Positions 16,482 through 24,823 of a stretch of 52,064 nucleotides of DNA are shown piece after piece; position 1 is the first letter of the stretch; the number at the start of each line of letters is the position of its first letter. Source of the DNA: Verrucomicrobia bacterium 12-59-8 (GTDB lineage Bacteria; Verrucomicrobiota; Verrucomicrobiae; Verrucomicrobiales; Verrucomicrobiaceae); assembly GCA_002279765.1 (NCBI GenBank), contig NCCR01000020.1, positions 1-52,064 on the forward strand, read 5' to 3'. Below the pieces are notes generated by a model. It had not been told where the DNA came from. It worked only from the letters and a program-made list of their open reading frames with translations, and did no database searches. Position numbers and translations under genes: made by a program.

Positions 16482-18542
16482 ATGAACGCACGCGCCATGC
16501 CCCGTCCCAATTTTCAATTCTCAGTTTTCAGTTCTCAGTTTGCAATGCTTTTGGCCTTCGCTGCTCCAGCGTTCTCCCAGGCCACCTTCCCATCTCCGAC
16601 GCTCACCTCCATCTCTCCACTCGGCGGCAAACCCGGTGCCACGGTCGAGCTCACCCTGCGCGGTTCCGACCTCGAACGACCGCAGTCGCTTCTGCTCAAT
16701 GAGCGTGTCATTCCAATCAAGAGCATTAAGCCGAACCTTTTCAGCGTGGCACTGCCTGCCGACCTGAAGCCTGCTCTTTACGATTGTCGTTTCGTCGGCC
16801 ACTACGGGGTCTCCAATCCACGGGTGTTTGAAGTCAGCACACTCGATTCCATTGACTCCACGGGGGCAAATACCAAACCCGACAACGCTCTCAAAGTGGC
16901 AGTCGGTTCCGCCATTCAAGGGGCCTTCAAATCCAACTCACCACATTGGTTCACATTCGAGGCCAAAAAAGACCAGTCCATTGTGGCCAGCTACGATGGG
17001 CACCGCTCTGACACCCGCACCGAAATCTTTGGAGCCATCACCAGCACAAGTGGCAAGGAGCTCGCCCGCATGCGCAATGGCGTCATGCTTTTCGTTCCTC
17101 CCGGCGATGGCACCTACCGCATGCGTCTCAATGACCTGATGTATCGCGCCGGCGATGACTATGCATATCGGGTGACACTGGAGCTAATGAAGCAGGCTCC
17201 GTTGCCGAGCTCTCCCTACGGACCGCATCCCGTACCGCCCATCAGCATCAAGATCGGCGATGTCTTCCGCGATCAGTTTCCAGAGCAGGGCCAGCCGCGC
17301 CTATTCGATCTCGCTTTTAAAGCGGGCGATCAGTTCATTCTCGAAGTTCATTCCCAGCAGCTCGGCCACTCCACGGATCCACATCTCGTCATCGAAAATT
17401 TAAAGCCCGACGGCAATCTCACGCCGCAGGCCGAAATCGCCGACGCCCCCGCCATCACGCCAGCACCGGGCATCGCTCTCATCAATCGAGATCCCTCCTA
17501 CGCCTACGTGGCCAAGGCTGATGGCACCTTCCGCATCTCCATCAGCGACAACTTCGCCACCATGCAGCCCTACGAGCTGCGCATCCTCAAAGAGGCACCG
17601 AAGCCCGCGCCTCTCTTCGCCCTCAATCCCATTCTACCCGGAGCCAAGACCAAGGGGGCAGAGTTGGGCAGCGCCAATGTCCCTAGTGGAGGCATCTCCG
17701 CTCTCGAAATCGTCGCGCCCAATCGCAACGCCCTGAGCGAACCCATTGAGCTCAAGGCTGGCAATCTTCCTGCGGGCGTCACCTGTCTCGGCGGTTTCAT
17801 CGGCAAAGGCCAGTCGCTGGGCTACATCGCTTTTCATGCAAGCGCCGATGCCCCCGCAGGAGCCAGCCTCCTCAGCGGAATCCCGCAGAGCCGCTTCGTG
17901 AGTTTTGCGGTGGCTGACACGACCAAGGACAACGCCCTCTACCGCACGACCGGCGCACCCGCGCTCGGTGTCAGCACACAGCCCGCTCCTGTGTTCATTC
18001 AAACCGAGAAGACCGACATCCTCGAAGTCGCCGCTGACGCCAAGCTCGAAATCGCCCTCAAAGTCACCCGTCAAGCCGGCTTCACTGAGGCTCTCAAGCT
18101 CAAGGTCCTCGGTCTCATCGATGCCGCCAAAGCTCCTGAAGCCGACATTCCCGCTAAAGCCGACACCGGCAAATTAACGCTCGATGTAAAGGTACTCAAA
18201 CTCGTTCCGGGAGATTACGGCTTCATCCTCCAAGGCCCGGCGAAGATGAAAATCCGCCGTGGTGTCGAAGAGCTCAATGCTGCCGAAGCCGCTGCCAAAA
18301 AAGCCGCTGAAGCCCAGTCCGCAGCCAAAAAGCAGCTCGACACCGCCAATGCCGACGCAACGCCTAAAAAAGCCGAACTCGTCAAAGTCGCCACTGCCGC
18401 CCTCAAGACGGCTGACACCACCAAAGCTGCCGCCGACAAGCTCGTCAAAGACCTCGCCGCGAAGTCCACCCCCAAAGAAGCCACCTTCATCGTCTATTCC
18501 AATCCCATCCGTATCCGTGTGAAAGAGGTCGTCAAAAAATGA
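16482..18542 (+). CDS. Secreted IPT/PPC-like protein with Ala/Lys-rich coiled-coil tail
   Basis: A 686-residue protein. The signal peptide region contains FQFSVFSSQF, encoded by short tandem repeats; the ATG at 16500 (MPRPN) is an alternative start. Residues about 38-115 look like an IPT/TIG Ig-like domain (LTSISPLGGKPGATVELTLRG). Residues about 135-230 resemble a PPC jelly-roll domain (WFTFEAKKDQSIVASY, then PGDGTYRMRLND). More beta-sandwich modules follow to about residue 585. Residues about 595-660 are a predicted coiled coil rich in alanine and lysine. Such proteins commonly sit between the DUF1549/DUF1553 and WD40 genes in PVC clusters. The next gene overlaps by four bases (ATGA), so the two are translationally coupled and the products may associate. 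Function is unknown. Confidence 0.85.
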   Translation: MNARAMPRPNFQFSVFSSQFAMLLAFAAPAFSQATFPSPTLTSISPLGGKPGATVELTLRGSDLERPQSLLLNERVIPIKSIKPNLFSVALPADLKPALYDCRFVGHYGVSNPRVFEVSTLDSIDSTGANTKPDNALKVAVGSAIQGAFKSNSPHWFTFEAKKDQSIVASYDGHRSDTRTEIFGAITSTSGKELARMRNGVMLFVPPGDGTYRMRLNDLMYRAGDDYAYRVTLELMKQAPLPSSPYGPHPVPPISIKIGDVFRDQFPEQGQPRLFDLAFKAGDQFILEVHSQQLGHSTDPHLVIENLKPDGNLTPQAEIADAPAITPAPGIALINRDPSYAYVAKADGTFRISISDNFATMQPYELRILKEAPKPAPLFALNPILPGAKTKGAELGSANVPSGGISALEIVAPNRNALSEPIELKAGNLPAGVTCLGGFIGKGQSLGYIAFHASADAPAGASLLSGIPQSRFVSFAVADTTKDNALYRTTGAPALGVSTQPAPVFIQTEKTDILEVAADAKLEIALKVTRQAGFTEALKLKVLGLIDAAKAPEADIPAKADTGKLTLDVKVLKLVPGDYGFILQGPAKMKIRRGVEELNAAEAAAKKAAEAQSAAKKQLDTANADATPKKAELVKVATAALKTADTTKAAADKLVKDLAAKSTPKEATFIVYSNPIRIRVKEVVKK
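16511..16542 (+). repeat. Short tandem repeats TTCTCAGTTT inside the signal-peptide codons
   Basis: Near-repeats of TTTTCA/TTCTCAGTT run through the start of the 16482 gene, giving the peptide FQFSVFSSQF. The array resembles intergenic short-sequence repeats rather than normal coding sequence. Confidence 0.6.
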
Positions 18543-20686
18543 GAATCATCATCCCATTCGTCATTTTTCATTCGTCATTCGTCATGGCCGCAGCTCCCGC
18601 GCCCATCGACTACGACCAGCAGGTCCGTCCATTCTTGAAGGACAACTGCATCGCCTGCCATAACAAGACCACGACCAAAGGCGGCCTCAACATGGAGACG
18701 CCCGAACTCATGGCCAAGGGCGGCGAGAGCGACAAGGGCATCATTCCTGGCAAAGGCGCGGACAGTGTCATGTATCAGGCCGCAGCACATACCTGGGACT
18801 CTGAGATGCCGCCAAAGGGCAACAAGGTCGGTGCAGTGAATCTCACCGCCGAACAGCTCACGCTTTTCAAAGCATGGATCGATCAAGGCGCGAAAGCCTC
18901 ACCCAAAAAGGTGCAGGTCATCGCGTGGGAGCCGCTGCCAGCGGGATTGAATCCCATCTATGCCATCGCTGTTGCACCCCAGGGCGACTTTGCCGCAGCT
19001 GCCCGGGCAAATCAGATAAGCATCTACCATCTGCCCACGCAGAGTCTCGTCACCAAGCTCACGGATGAAACCTTGCGCAAATCCGGCCTCTACAAGCAGC
19101 CCGGCGTCGCCCATCACGATCTCGTGCAATCTCTGGCCTTCAGCCCTGACGGCACACGCCTTGCTACCGGCAGCTTTCGCGAGGTCAAACTGTGGAAACG
19201 CAACGCTCCCGCAACCCTCGCCTTCGCTCCTTCCGCCAAATTCACCGCGACTCAGGAAGCGGACAACTCGATCAAACTGACCGAAACCGCTGGTGGCAAG
19301 CTTGTTGCCCACATCAAATCCGACCTCGCCGCCGAGCAGGCCCTTGCTCAGCACAGCCTCACCGCTGTGCGTACAGCTCTGGAAGTGACGTATCAAAATG
19401 AAGCCATTAAAAAGTCAGAAACTGACTCCACCGAGCAGACCAATCGTTTGAAGAAAGCTAACGAACTCGCGGAACTCGCGAAGAAGGCACTCGAAGACAA
19501 GAAGAAGGACATCAAGCCCAAGGAAGATGCCAAAGTTGCTGCCGAGAAAGCAGCGAAGGAAATCAGCGATCAAGTCGCCAAGGTTCCGCAAGACAAGCCC
19601 GATGCGGCATTGGTCAAAAAGAACACCGATGCTCAGGAGAAGGCCACGAAGGCAGCGGCGGATCTCAAACTCGCCCAGGAAGCGTTCACCCGTGCCGAGT
19701 CCGCGATCACCGATACGGCGAATGAAATCAAACTCGTCACCGAAAATGAAAAAAAGGCCAAGCAGGCTGTCATTGATGCCAAGGCACGTCTCGAATTGGT
19801 GAAGAAGGCGGCGGAGAAAGCGAACGCAGATCGAGATCTGATTGCCAAAACACTCACGACGAGTCTCAAGAAAGCCAAAGCACTCCAGTTCTCTGTGAAC
19901 GGCCTCGAACTCATCGCCGAACAGGACAGCGGTCCGCCGCTCGCTTGGAGCACCGTGAATGGCAAGCCTATCGTTCCCGGCAGCACGACTGAGACATGGA
20001 CTCTCGAACGCACCTTTGGCACCGGCGATGGCAATTCCCTGATCTCTGACCGGGCCAACAGCCTCGCTTTCAGCCCCGATGGCAAAACCCTCGCCATTGG
20101 CAGTGGCGAACCGTCTCGCAGTGGTGACATCACCCTGTGGGATGTGGCGAAGGGAAATCTGACCAAGAACTTTGCCGAACGCCATCTCGACAGCGTCTTT
20201 GCGCTCGACTTCTCGCCCGATGGCAAGCTTCTCGCTTCCGGCGGCGCTGACAAAGCCGTGCGCATCACCGACTTGAGCACGGGCAAAGTCGTGAAGGTCT
20301 TCGAAGGCCACACGCATCACGTTCTCGGCGTTTCATGGCGTGCCGATGGCCGCCTGCTGGCCAGCAGTGGAGCTGACAACGTCGTCAAAGTCTGGGACTG
20401 GACCACCGGCGACCGCCGCAAGAGCGTCGATGGCTGGGACAAGGAAGTCACCGGTATCCACTACCTCGGTGCTGCCGATCAGATCGCCACTAGCGCTGGC
20501 GACACCAAGCTCCGTCTCATTACCAGCGACGGCGGCGAGGTGAAAAAACTTCCCGGCTCCACCTCATTCCTCCAGTCTCTCGCCACCACCCGGTCTGGCG
20601 ATGTAGTACTCGGCGGCGATCAAGACGGCAATGTCCGTGCCTGGGATGTCGCCACGGCGAAGGAAATCGCTCTTTTTAAGCCCTGA
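18539..20686 (+). CDS. Cytochrome (PSCyt1) and WD40 protein with a coiled-coil insertion
   Basis: A 715-residue secreted protein whose ATG overlaps the previous stop. The signal peptide is short and encoded by an ATTCGTC-type repeat. Residues 23-110 are a PSCyt1 cytochrome domain with C37-IA-C40-H41 and the family's TKGGLNMET. WD40-like blades begin near 120 (AIAVAPQGDFAAAARANQISIYHL and FSPDGTRLATGSFREVKLW). They are interrupted at about 265-445 by a long coiled coil rich in Lys, Ala and Glu, then resume with four or more blades (AFSPDGKTLAIGSGEP, DFSPDGKLLASGGADKAVRI, WRADGRLLASSGADNVVKVWDW). It ends the DUF1501/DUF1553 cluster. The heme motif suggests electron transfer and the propeller suggests scaffolding; the combined role is unknown. 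Confidence 0.92.
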   Translation: MRIIIPFVIFHSSFVMAAAPAPIDYDQQVRPFLKDNCIACHNKTTTKGGLNMETPELMAKGGESDKGIIPGKGADSVMYQAAAHTWDSEMPPKGNKVGAVNLTAEQLTLFKAWIDQGAKASPKKVQVIAWEPLPAGLNPIYAIAVAPQGDFAAAARANQISIYHLPTQSLVTKLTDETLRKSGLYKQPGVAHHDLVQSLAFSPDGTRLATGSFREVKLWKRNAPATLAFAPSAKFTATQEADNSIKLTETAGGKLVAHIKSDLAAEQALAQHSLTAVRTALEVTYQNEAIKKSETDSTEQTNRLKKANELAELAKKALEDKKKDIKPKEDAKVAAEKAAKEISDQVAKVPQDKPDAALVKKNTDAQEKATKAAADLKLAQEAFTRAESAITDTANEIKLVTENEKKAKQAVIDAKARLELVKKAAEKANADRDLIAKTLTTSLKKAKALQFSVNGLELIAEQDSGPPLAWSTVNGKPIVPGSTTETWTLERTFGTGDGNSLISDRANSLAFSPDGKTLAIGSGEPSRSGDITLWDVAKGNLTKNFAERHLDSVFALDFSPDGKLLASGGADKAVRITDLSTGKVVKVFEGHTHHVLGVSWRADGRLLASSGADNVVKVWDWTTGDRRKSVDGWDKEVTGIHYLGAADQIATSAGDTKLRLITSDGGEVKKLPGSTSFLQSLATTRSGDVVLGGDQDGNVRAWDVATAKEIALFKP
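18555..18584 (+). repeat. ATTCGTCATTC short tandem repeats in signal-peptide codons
   Basis: Three imperfect copies of CATTCGTCAT run in tandem and encode PFVIFHSSFVM of the WD40 protein's leader. The inverse form (GAATGACGAA) occurs again at 23031-23057. Confidence 0.65.
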
Positions 20687-20731
20687 GGCTATCATCAGAT
20701 GCACGGGTCAGTTTGCCTGCTTTTTTTCTTC

Positions 20732-21514
20732 ATGATCTTTTCCCGTCTTCGCTTCCTTTCTCTTCTAGCTGTAGCTTTTTTGGTTCCCACGGATGGCAAT
20801 GCGGAAACCGCAGCACCGCGCAATGATTCAGCGTGGCTGCGTGAAAAAGGGCAGATGATCTTCCATGACGCCTTCGAGCGTGAGGAGGACGGAAATCTCG
20901 CCAAAGCCATCGGCAACGGCTGGAACAGCGCCACGGCGGATCGTGTGCCGCAGATCAAGATGGCCGATCTCGATGCGGGCATTTTGAAGATCACCAGTGC
21001 CTCTAAAGAGGCAGGTCACGCCGCACACATCCATCACGAGGCTGGATTCACTGATGGCGGCGCGGTCGTCCGCTTCCGTTTCCCCGGCCTCTCGCAAGGC
21101 GAATCACTTCAGCTTGGCTTTGTGGACCGCGAATTGAAAAGCGTTCACGCCGGGCATCTCTGCTACGGCATTCTGAGTCAAAGCACCATCACCCTGATCG
21201 ACCACAAAACCGGCACCATGAACCTGGAGGTCAAAAAGAAGAGCGATGAGTATCTGGCACGCAAAGAAAAGCTGCCCGCTGAATTCGAAGCCTTGATCAA
21301 CTCCAAAAAGGTGGTTGTCCCATGGAAGGCAGACCACGAATGGCATGAACTCGTTCTCGTCACCGACGGTGACGAAATGCGCCTCAGCCTTGATGGCAAA
21401 GTCATCGTCAGTCACCACTCGGAAGGTTATGCTCATCCGATGAAGCGCTGGTTCAGCTTCTTGGTGCCAAACACCGTGTGGATCGATGATGTGAAAATTT
21501 GGAAAGTGAAGTGA
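20732..21514 (+). CDS. Secreted LamG/DUF1080-like jelly-roll protein
   Basis: A 260-residue protein read from the ATG at 20732, which gives a compact signal peptide (MIFSRLRFLSLLAVAFLVP); an ATG at 20699 would add 11 residues. The mature part has the pattern of concanavalin-like domains of the 3-keto-disaccharide hydrolase (DUF1080) and LamG type: MIFHDAFEREED near the start, GAVVRFRFPG, HEWHELVLVTDGDEMRLSLDGKVI, and a closing VWIDDVKIWKV. No catalytic residues can be assigned. It follows the WD40 gene by 45 bases on the same strand and may belong to that transcript. Confidence 0.75.
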   Translation: MIFSRLRFLSLLAVAFLVPTDGNAETAAPRNDSAWLREKGQMIFHDAFEREEDGNLAKAIGNGWNSATADRVPQIKMADLDAGILKITSASKEAGHAAHIHHEAGFTDGGAVVRFRFPGLSQGESLQLGFVDRELKSVHAGHLCYGILSQSTITLIDHKTGTMNLEVKKKSDEYLARKEKLPAEFEALINSKKVVVPWKADHEWHELVLVTDGDEMRLSLDGKVIVSHHSEGYAHPMKRWFSFLVPNTVWIDDVKIWKVK

Positions 21515-21610
21515 TCCAACAGGATTTGCTCCAGTCTTTGTTGGGCAGACGGGAGTGAGCTGAAAAATGTTTGCTTGCATGCGAACGAGTTTTTTTGTCA
21601 TGCTGTATGC

Positions 21611-23032
21611 ATGATCCGACTTCTCGCTTTTCTCAGCCTTGTCTTTGCCGTCACTCTTCACGCCGATGAGAAGCGGCCCAACATTCTCTGGCTCATTGCG
21701 GAGGATTTTGGGTTGGATTTGGGATGTTATGGGGCCAAGGAAGTTTCCTCTCCGGTGCTGGACGCTCTGGCGGCGAAAGGCATGCGCTTCACGCGGTTCT
21801 ACACCACGGCGCCCGTATGCTCTGCCAGCCGCTCCGCATTCAACACGGGGATGTATCAGACGACGATCGGTGCGCACAATCACCGCTCTCATCGCGATGA
21901 TGGATTCACCCTGCCAGCAGGGGTGAAGGTGATCAGCGAGCGCATGCGTGAGGCGGGTTACTTCACCGTGAATGTGAAGGAACTGCCTCAGGATGCGGGG
22001 TTCAAGGGCACCGGCAAGACCGACTGGAACTTTCAGGGGCCTAACAAGCCGTTCGATTCGTCCAACTGGGATGACTTGAAGCAGCATCAGCCCTTTTATG
22101 CCCAGCTCAATTTCTCGGAAACGCATCGCACCTTCCATGCCCCGCCCCATGCAGACCCGGCTAAGGTGGAGATCCCGCCCTATTACCCTGACCATGAAGT
22201 GACTCGCAAAGACTGGGCGGAGTATCTCGACGCGGCAACGGAACTGGACCGCAAGATCGGCAAGGTCATGGAACTGCTGCAGCGCGACGAACTTATGGAG
22301 AACACCGTGATCTGCTTTCTGGGTGACCATGGGGCCGCCCATGTGCGTGCCAAGCAGTTCTGCTACGAGGAGGGGTTGATCACGCCGTTCATCCTGAGCT
22401 GGCCGTCTGGCATTCCGGCCCCCGCAGGCTATGAGGCCGGAAAAGTCAGCGACCAGTTGCTGATGGCAATCGATCTGACTGCCACATCCCTCGCATGGGC
22501 CGGCATTCCAAAACCGAAGGGCATGCAGGGGCAGGTATTCATGGGTGCCAACGCAGAACCCCCACGCGAGTACGTATTCGGCGCGCGAGATCGCTGTGAC
22601 ATGACGGTGTTTCGCTTCCGCACCGTGGCAGATGCGCGCTATCGCTTCATCCGGAACTTCACCCCGGACCGGCCCTTCCTGCAACACAACGCCTACAAGG
22701 AAAAGCAGTATCCAGTGTGGAATCTGATCAAGGAGCTTGCTGCACAGGACAAGCTGACGCCAGCACAGGCCGCGCTGGCGGCACCGACCATGCCAGAGGT
22801 GGAATTCTACGATCTGCAGATCGACCCCTTTGAGATCAACAACCTCGCGAAGTCGAACCTGCCGGAGCACCGCGCCTCACGTGAGCGATTGAATTCAGTC
22901 CTGAATGCATGGATCGAGCGGACGAACGACCAGGGTCGCATTCCAGAGCCGGAAGACGTGTCGAGAAATGAAGGCCGTACGAAAGATGTGCCACCGGCGA
23001 AGCAAGGGAAGGGGAAGAAGAAAAAGGAATGA
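21611..23032 (+). CDS. Secreted sulfatase with a C-S-A-S-R active site
   Basis: A 473-residue type I sulfatase. The ATG at 21611 gives a signal peptide ending near HADE; an ATG at 21575 would add 12 polar residues. Metal-binding acids lie in NILWLIAEDFG (residues 24-34), and the sulfatase signature is C70-S-A-S-R74, fitting the C-x-P/A-x-R pattern in which the cysteine becomes formylglycine. Later landmarks are GAHNHRSHRDDG, YAQLNFSETHRTFH and LGDHGAAH, the last a metal/substrate site. The arrangement is closest to heparan N-sulfatase-like enzymes, so it probably removes sulfate from a glycan. The C-terminus is lysine-rich. No maturation enzyme with catalytic cysteines is present in the window. 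Confidence 0.92.
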   Translation: MIRLLAFLSLVFAVTLHADEKRPNILWLIAEDFGLDLGCYGAKEVSSPVLDALAAKGMRFTRFYTTAPVCSASRSAFNTGMYQTTIGAHNHRSHRDDGFTLPAGVKVISERMREAGYFTVNVKELPQDAGFKGTGKTDWNFQGPNKPFDSSNWDDLKQHQPFYAQLNFSETHRTFHAPPHADPAKVEIPPYYPDHEVTRKDWAEYLDAATELDRKIGKVMELLQRDELMENTVICFLGDHGAAHVRAKQFCYEEGLITPFILSWPSGIPAPAGYEAGKVSDQLLMAIDLTATSLAWAGIPKPKGMQGQVFMGANAEPPREYVFGARDRCDMTVFRFRTVADARYRFIRNFTPDRPFLQHNAYKEKQYPVWNLIKELAAQDKLTPAQAALAAPTMPEVEFYDLQIDPFEINNLAKSNLPEHRASRERLNSVLNAWIERTNDQGRIPEPEDVSRNEGRTKDVPPAKQGKGKKKKE

Positions 23033-23057
23033 ATGACGAATTCAGAATGACGAATGA
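23031..23057 (+). repeat. GAATGACGAA repeat spanning a stop-start junction
   Basis: Two GAATGACGAA-type units separated by TTCA fill the gap between the sulfatase stop and the next start. They are the reverse complement of the ATTCGTCATTC units at 18555-18584, pointing to a dispersed short repeat family. Confidence 0.55.
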
Positions 23058-23833
23058 GCTGGCCCGGCCATTCTCAAAGGGTGAAGCTGCTTCCTAACCA
23101 TCGTGCGCATGACGCACAGCATCTCATCCAGCGCTGGCGCGTCCTCGCTCATACGGCTGGCTGCCGGGTGAAGACTTTGTGCAAAGTGGGCGACAAGCCG
23201 GTGATCGTGCTCGAATCGGCTGCGGCGCAGGCGGGAGAACCTGCGGTCTATCTTTCCACCGGAGTACATGGTGATGAGGCGGGTTCGGCCTGGGGCCTGC
23301 TCATCTGGGCGGAGAAGCATGTAAACGAATTGAAACTCGAGTCATTTTTGATCGCTCCCTGCCTCAATCCAGTGGGACTCACGCTCAACACGCGCGCGGA
23401 TCATCGCGGATTCGACATCAATCGCCGCTTTCATGATGCTTTAGATGAAATCTGCGGGCCGTGGCAGCAGTGGATCATGGGACGGGCGATGCGTTTTGGG
23501 CTCTGCCTGCACGAGGATTACGACGCGCAAGGCATCTACCTCTATGAACTCAACCACGCACGCCAAACGGTGGGTCATGAAATCATCGAGCGCTGTGCGC
23601 GTGTGATCGCGCCTGATCCGCGCAAGAACATCGACGGGCAGCGAGCGAACCGTGGGGTGATCCGCCGCCGCACACTGCCGACGCACCTGCCAGGCATGCC
23701 GGAGGCGATTGAACTGCACGTGCGCGGCTGTCCGGTGACGCTGACGTTTGAATCGCCGTCGGAGTTTGATCTCGATAAGCGGGTGCGGGCGCAGGTGAAA
23801 TTCGTGGAGTCAGCATTGGCCATTCTTGATTAA
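23054..23833 (+). CDS. Succinylglutamate desuccinylase/aspartoacylase-type M14 zinc enzyme
   Basis: A 259-residue cytoplasmic-looking protein. The zinc site is H72-GD-E75 (in LSTGVHGDEAG) with the third ligand H153 in LHEDYD. The substrate-binding TRADHRGFDINRRF supplies the N-x-R-type motif of this family around residues 113-126. A catalytic glutamate may be that in TFESPSE near residue 234. Family members remove acyl or amide groups from small molecules (N-succinylglutamate, N-acetylaspartate) or cleave peptides, so the substrate is open. The ATG at 23054 lies within a repeat; no better start is seen. It is followed three bases later by the lipoprotein hydrolase gene. Confidence 0.83.
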   Translation: MSWPGHSQRVKLLPNHRAHDAQHLIQRWRVLAHTAGCRVKTLCKVGDKPVIVLESAAAQAGEPAVYLSTGVHGDEAGSAWGLLIWAEKHVNELKLESFLIAPCLNPVGLTLNTRADHRGFDINRRFHDALDEICGPWQQWIMGRAMRFGLCLHEDYDAQGIYLYELNHARQTVGHEIIERCARVIAPDPRKNIDGQRANRGVIRRRTLPTHLPGMPEAIELHVRGCPVTLTFESPSEFDLDKRVRAQVKFVESALAILD

Positions 23834-23836
23834 ACA

Positions 23837-24817
23837 ATGCACGCATCACTCATCCAGCGCCTGCTAGTGTTGACGGTATTAACCGTCTTGTCTGGGTGTG
23901 CCTCGGTGAAAAAAATGACCGCAGGTCGCGGCGTGCTGTGTGCCGAGGACTGGGTGAGTTACGATGGCAAAACCATGCCATGGAAATCGTGGCCCGTGCC
24001 TGCTGGGGTGACGCCGCGCGGGGTGGTGATCACGATTCATGGTTTGAGCGGCGCGAAGTCGGACTTCTGGTATCTTGGCGAACAACTGCCGCTGCGCGGC
24101 TATGCGGTCTATGCGTACGATTTGCGCGGGCAGGGGAATGATCCGGTGGTGGCGGAACGTGGAGATATTTCGAAGGCGACAGCCTGGCAGCGTGACCTGG
24201 CAACTTTCCACGCGCTGGTGAAGCGCAGACATCCCAAGACGCCGGTGTTCTGGTATGGGGAGAGCCTTGGCAGCCTCATCGCCCTGCACACAGCGGCGGA
24301 CTTGTTGGGCAATCGCAGCGACCCTAACGGCATTATCTTGGCATCACCCGTGGCCGGACTGCGGATGACTTTGAGCGGTTTCCAGCGTTTCATGCTCGAA
24401 ACTGCGGCCAAGCTCTCCCCTCGGTCACGTTACACGCTCGGCGAACTGGCGGGGGTGGATGAATCGAAGATTAAGGTGACTTCCCATTCCACGCATGGCG
24501 GTCAGATGGCGGTCACGCCACACCATGTCAGCGCCTTCTCGCTGCGCCTGCTCTCAACGGTCGGCGGCATGCTGGACGAGAATACGGATTCGGCGCATCG
24601 TTTGAAAATGCCGGTGCTCTTCGTAGCATCGCCGAATGATGTGCTGTCTTCGGCAGATCAGATCCAGGCCCTGTTTGCCCAGATTCGCAGCCGGGACAAA
24701 AAGCTGCTCTGGTACACGCGTTCCTACCATCTGCTGCTGCATGACGTGCAGCGCAAGGAGGTCGTGTACGATGTCACACACTGGCTGGACCGCCACATTG
24801 AAGCCATCCGCCGCTGA
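23837..24817 (+). CDS. Lipoprotein alpha/beta hydrolase, monoacylglycerol-lipase-like
   Basis: A 326-residue protein with lipobox LSGC at residues 19-22 (cysteine 21), so it is probably membrane-anchored outside the cytoplasm. The alpha/beta hydrolase core shows an oxyanion-loop HGLSG after VVITI, YDLRGQGND, the nucleophile elbow GESLGS (serine near residue 143), an acid in FVASPNDVLS, and the catalytic histidine in SYHLLLHD. The HGLSGAKSDF and GQG patterns are those of the serine aminopeptidase S33/monoacylglycerol lipase group. The likely reaction is ester hydrolysis of a lipid or acylated glycan. It follows the M14-type gene by three bases and precedes the 24824 gene by six, suggesting a shared transcript. 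Confidence 0.87.
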   Translation: MHASLIQRLLVLTVLTVLSGCASVKKMTAGRGVLCAEDWVSYDGKTMPWKSWPVPAGVTPRGVVITIHGLSGAKSDFWYLGEQLPLRGYAVYAYDLRGQGNDPVVAERGDISKATAWQRDLATFHALVKRRHPKTPVFWYGESLGSLIALHTAADLLGNRSDPNGIILASPVAGLRMTLSGFQRFMLETAAKLSPRSRYTLGELAGVDESKIKVTSHSTHGGQMAVTPHHVSAFSLRLLSTVGGMLDENTDSAHRLKMPVLFVASPNDVLSSADQIQALFAQIRSRDKKLLWYTRSYHLLLHDVQRKEVVYDVTHWLDRHIEAIRR

Positions 24818-24823
24818 ACCACC

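Noticed and set aside
15244..16491. A 415-codon minus-strand frame opposite the DUF1549/DUF1553 gene
   Set aside because: Antisense to a strongly conserved protein, with no family similarity of its own.
21104..22870. A 588-codon open frame on the minus strand opposite the sulfatase and LamG-like genes
   Set aside because: It is a shadow of GC-rich coding sequence; its translation has no recognisable domain and the plus-strand genes have clear family motifs.
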